DNA from: Anaerolineae bacterium
Lineage (GTDB): Bacteria; Chloroflexota; Anaerolineae; 4572-78; J111
Assembly (NCBI GenBank): GCA_023382535.1
Contig: JAHDWA010000149.1
Location: 1-11,883 of the forward strand
DNA length: 11,883 nt
Direction of reading: 5' to 3'
Numbering within the stretch: the stretch's first letter is position 1; every line of letters starts with the position of its first letter. This document shows positions 1 through 6,250 of this stretch, one piece after another. The notes beneath the pieces are model-generated. The model was not told where the DNA came from. It was given only the letters and a program-made list of their open reading frames with translations, and ran no database searches. The position numbers and the translations under genes are program-made.

Positions 1-93
1 CAAATTGGCTCAACTTGGTCTCTCAGCCGTGGTCAACATTGCGCTGTAATACTAAGCTTAACCGTCTGGTTAGACGTTGATTTGTTGGGCTAG

Positions 94-716
94 ACAATAA
101 GAGCAGTTTTCGGATTCCCTTTTCGAGAAGTAGTGGAGTGGGTGACGGTACAAACGGTGGTTAAGGTTCTAGCTTTGTTGGGATTATTATATGTCACCGC
201 TACGTTTACTTATCGCCAATTGAGACTAGGGTACGTGACTATGGGAATGTTGATAGCGACGTGGATACTACACATATTTTACGTGCAAGAGTGGGGGAAT
301 GTTCAATGGTACGCACTACCCGCCGGCCTTTATTTACTGACCGTCGCTTATTTGGAATGGCGACGGGGCAACAAGGTTCCAGCCCGCTGGCTCGATTACG
401 CAGCTATGCTCTTAATGTTAGGCTCGTTGTTCTGGCAAACGCTGTTGTTTGGCTGGGGTTATGCTCTACTGTTGGCTACTGAGGGGTTTCGGCTTTTTAG
501 TGGGGCAGCGCCCGTCGCTTACGCCGCTTTTTCTATGCTGGTATGGTGTCAGTCATCCTGGCGGCTGTAGGGCAATTGGTCAACTCATTGCGCTCAATTA
601 ACCAGTGGATTGTGTTTGGCCTCATTGGTTTGATCTTAGTCATTGTGGCAATTATAGTCGAGCGCAAACTGGATAACATCAAGGCCTGGCAAGAGGTGTT
701 AGATAGTTGGGAGTAA
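94..716 (+). pseudogene. Frameshifted C-terminal remnant of a large multi-pass membrane protein (SCO7613 C-terminal-domain type)
   Basis: One frame is open from position 94 (first usable start GTG 133) to a stop at 568-570. It encodes hydrophobic segments with the phrase QWYALPAGLYLL and then LEWRRGN. Homology-like sequence then continues in another frame, from about 501 to the TAA at 714-716: WGSARRLRRFFYAG, then INQWIVFGLIGLILVIVAII, ending ERKLDNIKAWQEVLDSWE. Joining the frames at the T-run near 494-500 gives one coherent protein tail of about 200 residues with several membrane helices. The break therefore looks like a single lost base. From memory, tails of this kind end very large bacterial integral membrane proteins annotated as SCO7613 C-terminal domain-containing. 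The large N-terminal part is absent upstream, where stops occur in every frame, so the gene is also 5'-truncated. The family name is a recognition by eye. Function is unknown, and a sequencing error at the homopolymer is possible. Confidence 0.7.
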
Positions 717-717
717 T

Positions 718-1956
718 ATGTTGTTAAAGCTTGCAACGAGGTCTGTGCCAACTTGGCTGAAACGAGCTAGCGCTTTTGTCGGCTTACTTTTGTTACTATC
801 CGGCTTACCGCTTGCCTTCGGTTTTTTCTGCATTACCTTGACACTTGTTGTAGAGAGAGATCGCGATGCGGTCAGTGCCGGTTTGATTAGCTTTACGCTC
901 ATCGCAGTTACTGTGGGAGCCGGGGGAGTGATAGCCTGGCATAGTCTCCGATCATTGCAGAGAAAGAAGTCAAATTTTTTTAGATTGCCACCCGCCTGGA
1001 TTATCGCCAGCAGCTTTGCGCTTTTATTGGCAGCGGGTCTGTTTTTGTCCGGCAGTAATTTTATTTCTGGACTGTTGTTTCCACCAATCTTGCCGGCTGC
1101 GGCTTCACTGCCTCCTCTCCTGGCTGCTTCTTGGTTTACTCGCCAATATGCCGACACGTTGACCTGGCGGCAAGCTTCCGTAGCTTTTGTTGGCGGAGCA
1201 ACCCTGGGAGTTCTGGTTGCTCTTGTACTGGAAATAATGTTCCCAGCAATTGTTCTGGTCTTAGTCTTTAATCTCGCCGAAATAGTGACCAGTAATATTG
1301 AGGAGTTATTCAAGACTTTGGCTGGCGAAAACATTGCCACCCCTGTTACGAGTCCAGGTTTTATTTATGTACTCATTCAGGTAATAATCATTGCGCCTAT
1401 AGCTGAAGAGTTGGCTAAACCGTTGGCTGCGTTAGCATTTACGGGTCGTCTCTCCAGGCGAGATGCTTTCTTAGGGGGAGCGATGGCTGGTGCAGGTTTT
1501 GGCTACTATTTCTGGGCCGGGATTTTGGTGGTACGGGCATTGGGCAGAGCTGTTCATCCCTTGGGTTCAGGCCTGGTCGCACTGGGTTGGCGTGATGTTT
1601 TGCGTGGTGAGCCAAAAGCATGGCCTAATTGGTTGGCCCATTTTGGAGTGGCAGTAGGCCTGCACGCCCTGTGGAATGGAGGCTCATTGTTAGTCATTAC
1701 CCTCGCTGGGGCACAATTCTTCGCTGAGCTTCCACCAGAGATTGTCATACTGAGGTTATCAGCAGCGGGAACGACGTTGATCTTACTCACTATTTTAGGT
1801 CTAGTAGGGTTGTGGCTCGGTGATTCTGTAGCTCGTAATTCAGTTGTGTCGAGCCGATTTACTTCCTGTTCGCTTCACCTCAGCCCAATGGCTAGAGGGA
1901 GAGGTGGTCGTGCGGGAAATTATCCGTTGACCGGGAAGGGTAGGAACTTGGAATAA
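718..1956 (+). CDS. PrsW-like intramembrane protease family protein, probably degenerate
   Basis: A 412-residue polytopic membrane protein with hydrophobic segments at about 17-44, 55-75, 93-122, 153-190, 214-241, 250-275, 305-330 and 343-368. Residues 226-235 (APIAEELAKP) match the EExxK motif of the PrsW glutamic-type intramembrane proteases, with E230, E231 and K234. A later HALWN at 316-320 fits the histidine motif near the end of the fold. The middle family motif, usually GF followed within a few residues by EN, reads GFGYYFWAG here and lacks the glutamate, so activity is doubtful. PrsW cleaves anti-sigma factors in Bacillus; the substrate here is unknown. The ATG follows the previous stop by one base, with GGGAG just upstream, suggesting it was once coupled to the broken gene before it. 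The last ~37 residues are hydrophilic, unlike the family, and look like read-through into intergenic DNA. The family call is fairly secure, the enzymatic role is not. Confidence 0.72.
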   Translation: MLLKLATRSVPTWLKRASAFVGLLLLLSGLPLAFGFFCITLTLVVERDRDAVSAGLISFTLIAVTVGAGGVIAWHSLRSLQRKKSNFFRLPPAWIIASSFALLLAAGLFLSGSNFISGLLFPPILPAAASLPPLLAASWFTRQYADTLTWRQASVAFVGGATLGVLVALVLEIMFPAIVLVLVFNLAEIVTSNIEELFKTLAGENIATPVTSPGFIYVLIQVIIIAPIAEELAKPLAALAFTGRLSRRDAFLGGAMAGAGFGYYFWAGILVVRALGRAVHPLGSGLVALGWRDVLRGEPKAWPNWLAHFGVAVGLHALWNGGSLLVITLAGAQFFAELPPEIVILRLSAAGTTLILLTILGLVGLWLGDSVARNSVVSSRFTSCSLHLSPMARGRGGRAGNYPLTGKGRNLE

Positions 1957-1963
1957 TAGAGCG

Positions 1964-2001
1964 AACTAAAAAACGGGAACCCGGGTTCCCGTTTTTTAGT
2001 T
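1964..2001. terminator. 38-bp perfect palindrome: bidirectional terminator overlapping the parB stop codon
   Basis: Every base from 1964 to 2001 pairs with its mirror across the centre at 1982/1983. The GC-rich core (1974-1991) is flanked by A6 on the left and T6 on the right, so RNA from either strand forms a strong hairpin followed by a U-tract. It sits between convergent genes: the PrsW-like gene ends at 1956 and parB ends at 1996, so the parB TAA lies inside the right arm. The 16-bp core is also one of three copies of the proposed parS site. Confidence 0.85.
1975..1990. promoter_or_regulatory. Candidate parS site 1 (16-bp palindrome downstream of parB)
   Basis: GGGAACCCGGGTTCCC is a perfect palindrome recurring, with at most one central change, at 2938-2953 and 4791-4806. 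All three copies lie in the rep-parA-parB operon. A repeated 16-bp palindrome at a parAB locus is the typical form of a ParB-binding centromere. It differs from the common chromosomal parS (core GTTTCACGTGAAAC), suggesting a separate specificity. Confidence 0.65.
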
Positions 2002-3645
2002 ATCATCCACGATGTTTATACTAATAATCTCAGCTCGCATCAGCTTGAATTGGCTTTCGCCTCGCTTTACTAAAAGCTCGTGTGCCCAGTAGATTGAAAC
2101 ACCTGACTCCACATTGTAAACCGCCAAATCACCATAATTTGGCTTCTTTTCCCCACTGAGTCTGGGAAGAGGCATCGGCTCACCGGCGCGTAGAGCTTCA
2201 GCATCAAACTCGATCTGGTTGAAAAATGGTTCTAAGCGACTCGCTATGATACTGTCACCTTGCCGCCAACTTATGAGTTGCTCAAGGATTTGGCTACCGG
2301 TCAGAACCTCCCTTTCAAAAGCCTGGAATTTTTCAGGAGGCAGGTGACGCTTCAAGCCATCGAGGGGGGGGATGACCGCAAGCAAAGGGACCTCCACAAC
2401 GCTCGCCTCGGTTAAATCTTCAACTTTCAGCAAGATTTCCTCTAATGCTTGACGAAGCGCCTGTAAAGCTTGGCGAGTCTTTGAATCTTTAGCTCTAAGG
2501 GCCAGCGTTGTTACCGCTTCTTCGTAATTTTCTGGAGGCAAGGATAAGAGAGAATGAATGGTCTTTGCTGCATCGAGGACTCGTTTCTCAAAACGCTGCT
2601 CAACAGTGGTTTGCGATACTTCTCGCAACGATAGCTTGGGCGCGGGGGGAGCTAGCACCTGCTGCAAAACTTTGCTCCCACTCCACTTTTCTTCCACAAT
2701 TCTTTGGATCATCGTCAATTGTTCGGCATCGGTAGGTAATCTCAAGACCGGGCGCAATTGTTTTTCGGTTAATTGGGCAGCCTCGACCAAATCTTGGGCT
2801 TCAGGGGAAAGATTCAAGAGCGCGAGATAATTACGGACCATCCGGTCACCAATAGCCCGCCCGGTAAAGCTCTTTACTCGTTGACCAATAGCAACCTGTA
2901 ACTCCCGCTGGCTGGGTAGTTTTATCGTATTTTCGCCGGGAACCCGGGTTCCCATTTCTAAATTCAGCCGCTCTTTTATTCGCAGCATAGAACGAGCTCG
3001 AGCCAAGGCCGGTAGGTCCACTCGAGCTGCGTTTTCAGCCTCTTGTCGTTGATGAATAACCTCTTCATCTTCCGGTAAAGTCTCGACAATACACCTGACA
3101 CTCTTGAACTCCTCGTAACCCTGCTGTATCAGGAGATGATGCGCCCAGAAGCGCCGCTCACCCTCACCTAGCCGGTAGGCCGTCCGATCGGGCTGCTCTG
3201 GATCGTCTATGCGATAGACATTGAGCGGCTGACGCAATCCAACCTCACGAATTGATCGAGCTAAAGCCAGCAGTCCCGTATCTTCAACTATCTCATCCTC
3301 TTCTTCAACCGGTCCTTTTTGCCGCCCGCCCAAAATTAAGAGAGCTACGGTATCTCCCTGTTCTGCTCGCAAAACCAACTCGCGCATCGCTTCGGCTGGA
3401 GAAATACTTTTTTTGTGTACGGCTGTTCTCAAATCGGTTGGAAGGAGGTGGCGGGGTTGAGCCGGATCTGGACTGATCCGATCCAGGTTTATTTCATAAA
3501 CCCTCTGCTCAGTCGGCCGAAAGCCAATATCTACATTCGACATACTGCCAGCTAACTTATCAATCACACTGCCTTCAGCCGTTTGCTCAACAACTGGCCC
3601 TCTTGTACCCAAATTGCGCTGAATACTAACTTTTCTCCTGGCCAT
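1996..3645 (-). CDS. parB: ParB-like partition protein, enlarged, with a duplicated C-terminal half-domain
   Basis: 549 residues against about 280-330 for typical ParB. ParB loads at parS, hydrolyses CTP and spreads to build the partition complex acted on by ParA. Residues 50-66 (start of the ParB/Srx fold, ending DPAQPR), 125-145 and 156-190 form the CTPase domain, with the GERR nucleotide-binding motif at 162-165. ENAARVDLPALARA at 204-217 matches the following box. The DNA-binding helix-turn-helix region is about 244-330. Unusual parts are an acidic insert at about 70-122, a long helical C-terminal extension, and a second copy of residues 156-187 at 509-540 lacking the ERR. The ATG overlaps the end of parA by 20 bases and follows a strong Shine-Dalgarno (AAGGGGGGTGA), so the two are coupled. 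A candidate parS lies within the gene (2938-2953) and another overlaps its stop. The family assignment is secure. Confidence 0.92.
   Translation of the reverse strand: MARRKVSIQRNLGTRGPVVEQTAEGSVIDKLAGSMSNVDIGFRPTEQRVYEINLDRISPDPAQPRHLLPTDLRTAVHKKSISPAEAMRELVLRAEQGDTVALLILGGRQKGPVEEEDEIVEDTGLLALARSIREVGLRQPLNVYRIDDPEQPDRTAYRLGEGERRFWAHHLLIQQGYEEFKSVRCIVETLPEDEEVIHQRQEAENAARVDLPALARARSMLRIKERLNLEMGTRVPGENTIKLPSQRELQVAIGQRVKSFTGRAIGDRMVRNYLALLNLSPEAQDLVEAAQLTEKQLRPVLRLPTDAEQLTMIQRIVEEKWSGSKVLQQVLAPPAPKLSLREVSQTTVEQRFEKRVLDAAKTIHSLLSLPPENYEEAVTTLALRAKDSKTRQALQALRQALEEILLKVEDLTEASVVEVPLLAVIPPLDGLKRHLPPEKFQAFEREVLTGSQILEQLISWRQGDSIIASRLEPFFNQIEFDAEALRAGEPMPLPRLSGEKKPNYGDLAVYNVESGVSIYWAHELLVKRGESQFKLMRAEIISINIVDDN
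2938..2953. promoter_or_regulatory. Candidate parS site 2 (inside parB)
   Basis: A perfect copy of the 16-bp palindrome GGGAACCCGGGTTCCC lies within the parB coding sequence, where it encodes GTRVP (residues 232-236). This stretch falls between the CTPase and helix-turn-helix parts of the protein, so a DNA site could be tolerated in a linker. Confidence 0.62.
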
Positions 3646-4450
3646 TCACCCCCCTTTGCCACCCCGCTCGTTGAAGCACCTCACTTCTCAACGAGCGGTA
3701 CATGTTAGCATATCGCACAAATTCTGCACCTTCGCAAAAAACCAGAGGTACCTGGGCTTCAGAGGACTCCCGGACTCGTACTGATGCGGTAACAACGGTT
3801 TTAAAGACTAATTCGCCATAAGTTTCTCGAACAAGTTCTTGAGTAGTTTGGTCGTAAACCGTGCGCGGATCGGTATTGTTAATCAGCAAACCCAGTATCT
3901 TCAACGTCGGGTTATACCACTTTTGGGCTGAGTAAACGTATTCAATGGTATCTCCCAGAGCGCCTCGGCCACCCGCCCCGGGGTCTACTGGAATTAAAAC
4001 ATAATCGCTGGCTGCTAACGCATTCATAGTCAATCTATCCAGACTGGGAGGGCAATCAATCAGAACCCAGTCAACCTGATTGATATTATTATTCCGGTCT
4101 ACACTGGCTTTAATTCGCGTCAAGCAACTGCGCAAACGTAGCTCTCCCCCTTCAATTTGCGTTTGACCACTTTTGATCGCCTTTAATCCATCGTCAGCCG
4201 GAATAATATGCAGATTGGCAAAATTCGTAGGTTGAACCGCTGTTCCTATCAACCCATCTTCGATTAGCACTGACGACAGGGTAGATTGAGCCGCGTAAAC
4301 TCCAAAAAAAGCTTCTCCCAGCGTTTTCTGGGGGTCAATATCAATGCATAACACTCTAAAGCCGGCTTCACTCAATACTCCCGCCAGATTAAAGGCAGTT
4401 GTGCTTTTGGCTGAGCCACCCTTCAAATTCGCCAATGCTACTACAACCAT
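3626..4450 (-). CDS. parA: ParA-type partition ATPase
   Basis: 274 residues, the usual size for a ParA lacking an N-terminal DNA-binding domain. The deviant Walker A motif is at 10-17 (KGGSAKST) with the signature lysine K10 and catalytic-loop lysine K15. Here S-A replaces the common V-G. CIDIDPQ at 35-41 is the A' motif and VLIDCPPS at 129-136 is Walker B. ParA binds DNA non-specifically as an ATP dimer and moves ParB-parS complexes by a release-and-rebind gradient. The start is the only sensible one, four residues before the first strand. The gene follows rep by 49 bases and overlaps parB by 20. A well-formed promoter of its own lies in the last codons of rep (4492-4520), so parAB can be expressed both with rep and alone. 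The lack of a helix-turn-helix suggests that autoregulation, if any, falls to ParB or Rep. Confidence 0.95.
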   Translation of the reverse strand: MVVVALANLKGGSAKSTTAFNLAGVLSEAGFRVLCIDIDPQKTLGEAFFGVYAAQSTLSSVLIEDGLIGTAVQPTNFANLHIIPADDGLKAIKSGQTQIEGGELRLRSCLTRIKASVDRNNNINQVDWVLIDCPPSLDRLTMNALAASDYVLIPVDPGAGGRGALGDTIEYVYSAQKWYNPTLKILGLLINNTDPRTVYDQTTQELVRETYGELVFKTVVTASVRVRESSEAQVPLVFCEGAEFVRYANMYRSLRSEVLQRAGWQRGVNGQEKS

Positions 4451-4480
4451 AAATAGATTCCCGAATTTGATAGCTTAAAA

Positions 4481-4520
4481 AATACGCAAGTATTATAAAC
4501 TATTTATTGACGTCTATCAA
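4481..4520 (-). promoter_or_regulatory. Promoter for parAB at the rep/parA junction, with a small inverted repeat
   Basis: On the minus strand TTGATA (4520-4515) is followed after 17 bases by TATAAT (4497-4492), a near-consensus sigma-70 promoter. The predicted start is about 35 bases before the parA ATG. AATAC-GCAA-GTATT (4481-4494) is an inverted repeat overlapping the -10 box and probable start point, and could be an operator. The -35 box lies inside the last codons of rep. Confidence 0.6.
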
Positions 4521-5951
4521 TCTAAATTCAACATTTACAGTGACGCCAATCACACTAGACAGTGCTCGGCGGACAATATCCCGCAAGCGATTCTCCAGCC
4601 ACTCTTTGGCCATCTCTGTTTGTACTCCCACTACATAATTTCCGTTTTCACGACCCAAGAGTATAGTACCTTGAATAATGGTATCATACGTGGCTCGTGT
4701 CATTTGGGGACGCAGTACCGACTGGGTTTCAGCCCAGATTGCTTCGCTGACTGAGGGCAAAGCTAACGGAGGAAACGAAGTTTGCATTTTGGGAACCTGG
4801 GTTCCCGGAGAGTCATCTTCTTGACCTTCTAATTCTCGAATTGGAGTCTGTTTCAGGCCCAACTCCACGCCGGCCTCCTCTGCAAAATCACGTACAGCAC
4901 GTACAAAAACGGATCCCTGATTGATCTGTGGTTCAATCTCTGCTGCGTCCAGAGCAGCTTGAACAGCAGCCACATAAAGATCCATCCGGTTAGGATATAA
5001 AGCATTCAGAACCTTGTAAAACATCGCCTCCGAATGGTCATCGTTTAACAGAATTTCGGTTTGACGAACAACAGGTTCAAAAGCATTTCGCTTCGAGTTT
5101 TTATTTAGATTAATCTGTTTAATCTGTTTAATTAATATGTCAAGTTCGTTAACGTTCTTATCGGGTTCTTCCGATTTACTCTTGGGTAAACCTGAGAAGG
5201 ATAGATTTACATAACTGTCTGAAACTGAATTCTTTTGTTTCACGCTAGCCGGTAAATCGGAAAATTCTTGATTTACTACTGAGGTAGGTAAACCTCTTTG
5301 TTTCGAGTTTGCCAAATCCTCTAATTCGGGGTTTCCTTGATTTACATAACGTAAATCGGTTTTTTGCAGTTCACGCCACTCTTCAGATATTTTAGGTAAG
5401 CCGGATTTATCTCCCCTTACACTTTCAGGTAAACGATAGGTTTCCAGGCCTAACTCGCCCTGCTGCATTCGGAGCAGTTCAACCTGCTGTTGCAGGCGGG
5501 CTTCATCTTCGGGCACCACGGGATCTTCCATTAAAATTTCCAGTAAAAACCCGACCCGCCGAGTTTTCCCGTTATAAGTTTCATAGGCGTAACGCAGTCG
5601 AGGGATAAAAAGGGATAAATATCTGGCTTTCTCATCGCTGGGGATGATACCTCGCCAGGGTTTATCATTGGGGATCGGTTGATGCTTCAGCCAACTCGCT
5701 ATAGTCTCTTCGTGGACATCGAGCATTTCGGCCAGGTCACGCCAGCTACACGTGACCCGCTTGGTGCCGTCACCCCGCCGAGGTGCATCAATACACAAAC
5801 CCCGCAGCAAAATAACCAGACACCAGCGCTCAGGGCCAAGCCGGGGCAGCCACTTTTGGGCCGAGTAGATTGTTACCGGGACCGCTCTTTCTGGAGCAAC
5901 AATAGCTGCTCGGGCACTTAAATATACCGGATGAATTGACAGGTCAGACAT
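4500..5951 (-). CDS. Putative replication initiator: N-terminal HTH, iteron-bearing linker, DnaA domain I-like C-terminus
   Basis: 483 residues from ATG 5951, chosen because AAAGG lies seven bases before it. The frame runs on to a GTG at 6002 with no comparable site. Residues 68-90 form a helix-turn-helix (WRDLAEMLDVHEETIASWL) in a domain reaching about residue 145. Residues 172-259 are a hydrophilic linker with recurring xLPxS and VNQ peptides, which reflect the GGTAAAYC repeats in the DNA. Residues 402-480 (IWAETQSVLRPQMTRATYDT, then AKEWLENRL) resemble DnaA N-terminal domain I, the part that contacts helicase or regulators. There is no AAA+ ATPase domain, so it is not a full DnaA. Position ahead of parAB, with candidate iterons and an AT-rich element inside, points to a replicon initiator. 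It also carries candidate parS 3. A transcription regulator with a DnaA-like tail is the alternative. Confidence 0.7.
   Translation of the reverse strand: MSDLSIHPVYLSARAAIVAPERAVPVTIYSAQKWLPRLGPERWCLVILLRGLCIDAPRRGDGTKRVTCSWRDLAEMLDVHEETIASWLKHQPIPNDKPWRGIIPSDEKARYLSLFIPRLRYAYETYNGKTRRVGFLLEILMEDPVVPEDEARLQQQVELLRMQQGELGLETYRLPESVRGDKSGLPKISEEWRELQKTDLRYVNQGNPELEDLANSKQRGLPTSVVNQEFSDLPASVKQKNSVSDSYVNLSFSGLPKSKSEEPDKNVNELDILIKQIKQINLNKNSKRNAFEPVVRQTEILLNDDHSEAMFYKVLNALYPNRMDLYVAAVQAALDAAEIEPQINQGSVFVRAVRDFAEEAGVELGLKQTPIRELEGQEDDSPGTQVPKMQTSFPPLALPSVSEAIWAETQSVLRPQMTRATYDTIIQGTILLGRENGNYVVGVQTEMAKEWLENRLRDIVRRALSSVIGVTVNVEFRLIDVNK
4791..4806. promoter_or_regulatory. Candidate parS site 3 (inside rep)
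   Basis: GGGAACCTGGGTTCCC differs from the other two copies by one central base. It encodes GTQVP in rep, in the same reading phase as the GTRVP of parB, and lies in a linker just before the DnaA-like C-terminal domain. Confidence 0.6.
5109..5135. repeat. AT-rich 9-bp tandem repeats, candidate DNA-unwinding element
   Basis: Three adjacent 9-bp units lie end to end: ATTAATCTG (5109-5117), TTTAATCTG (5118-5126) and TTTAATTAA (5127-5135). They are set in a wider AT-rich stretch (about 5095-5160) that begins 37 bases from the iteron cluster. AT-rich short tandem repeats beside iterons are the usual form of an origin melting region. In rep they encode the low-complexity peptide KQIKQIN. Confidence 0.5.
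5172..5435. repeat. Iteron cluster inside rep (about ten copies of GGTAAAYC in both orientations)
   Basis: Copies of GGTAAAYC or its complement, some imperfect, begin at 5172, 5185, 5204, 5251, 5270, 5287, 5339, 5351, 5395 and 5428. The pair at 5339-5357 forms a 19-bp inverted repeat, GATTTAC-ATAAC-GTAAATC. The repeats impose the peptides RLPES, GLPKI, GLPTS, DLPAS and GLPKS on the protein, which suggests that the DNA sequence is being conserved. By analogy with the RepA_N plasmids of Gram-positive bacteria, where the origin lies within the rep gene, this is the likely binding site for the encoded initiator. Confidence 0.62.
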
Positions 5952-6067
5952 GACTGAACCTTTAATTGAATTTTTTCTCGCTAGCTGTGGAGCGCCATTC
6001 ACACATCGAACAGAGCCAGCTATTGAGTTAATTTATTAATGTAGTTGAATCATGTTGGCCTGTGTAC

Positions 6068-6097
6068 TTGACAGAACTCACCTCTTTATGGTATATT
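6068..6097 (+). promoter_or_regulatory. Strong sigma-70-like promoter for the predicted small RNA
   Basis: TTGACA (6068-6073) is followed by an 18-bp spacer and TATATT (6092-6097). The predicted transcription start is about 6104. A perfect -35 box with an intact terminator about 130 bases downstream implies a short transcript. Confidence 0.65.
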
Positions 6098-6103
6098 TAT
6101 CGC

Positions 6104-6238
6104 CAGAAAGAGTGATGAGGTAGCAACAACAAAATCTGCCTATTCACGGATGACTCAGAGGGCGGCAACCGTTCTGAGCCATGAAAAACTGCTAAACTCT
6201 CAGAATAAAGAGGCTCGCGGCAACGGGTCTCTTTTTCT
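6104..6238 (+). ncRNA. Predicted ~135-nt structured RNA, possibly with alternative folds
   Basis: It lies between a near-consensus promoter and an intrinsic terminator and has no plausible reading frame. Hairpin 1 (6154-6178) pairs CTCAGAG with TTCTGAG and closes on CGG-CAA-CCG, with a two-G bulge. Hairpin 2 (6207-6234) is the terminator and exposes the loop CGGCAA, so CGGCAAC is presented in both hairpins. TTCTGAG (6172-6178) is also a perfect 7-bp complement of CTCAGAA (6199-6205), so two mutually exclusive folds are possible. The RNA diverges from rep and does not overlap its coding sequence, so it is not a classical counter-transcript of rep. It may be a trans-acting RNA or a terminated leader of the ATPase operon. 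I do not recognise a known family. Confidence 0.55.
6207..6237 (+). terminator. Intrinsic terminator of the predicted small RNA
   Basis: AAAGAGGCTCG (6207-6217) pairs with CGGGTCTCTTT (6224-6234), an 11-bp stem including two G-U pairs with a CGGCAA loop. The stem runs directly into a T-tract (6232-6236). Confidence 0.72.
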
Positions 6239-6250
6239 ATCTCCGTGTAG

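Noticed and set aside
1..93. Extension of the membrane-protein remnant to the window start
   Set aside because: Stops occur in all three forward frames. A short peptide (KLAQLGLSAVVNIAL, frame from position 2) looks protein-like but does not join convincingly.
699..1340. 213-residue open frame on the minus strand across the PrsW-like gene
   Set aside because: It is antisense to a coherent polytopic membrane protein and has a composition typical of a shadow frame (rich in T, K, A, S), with no recognisable motif.
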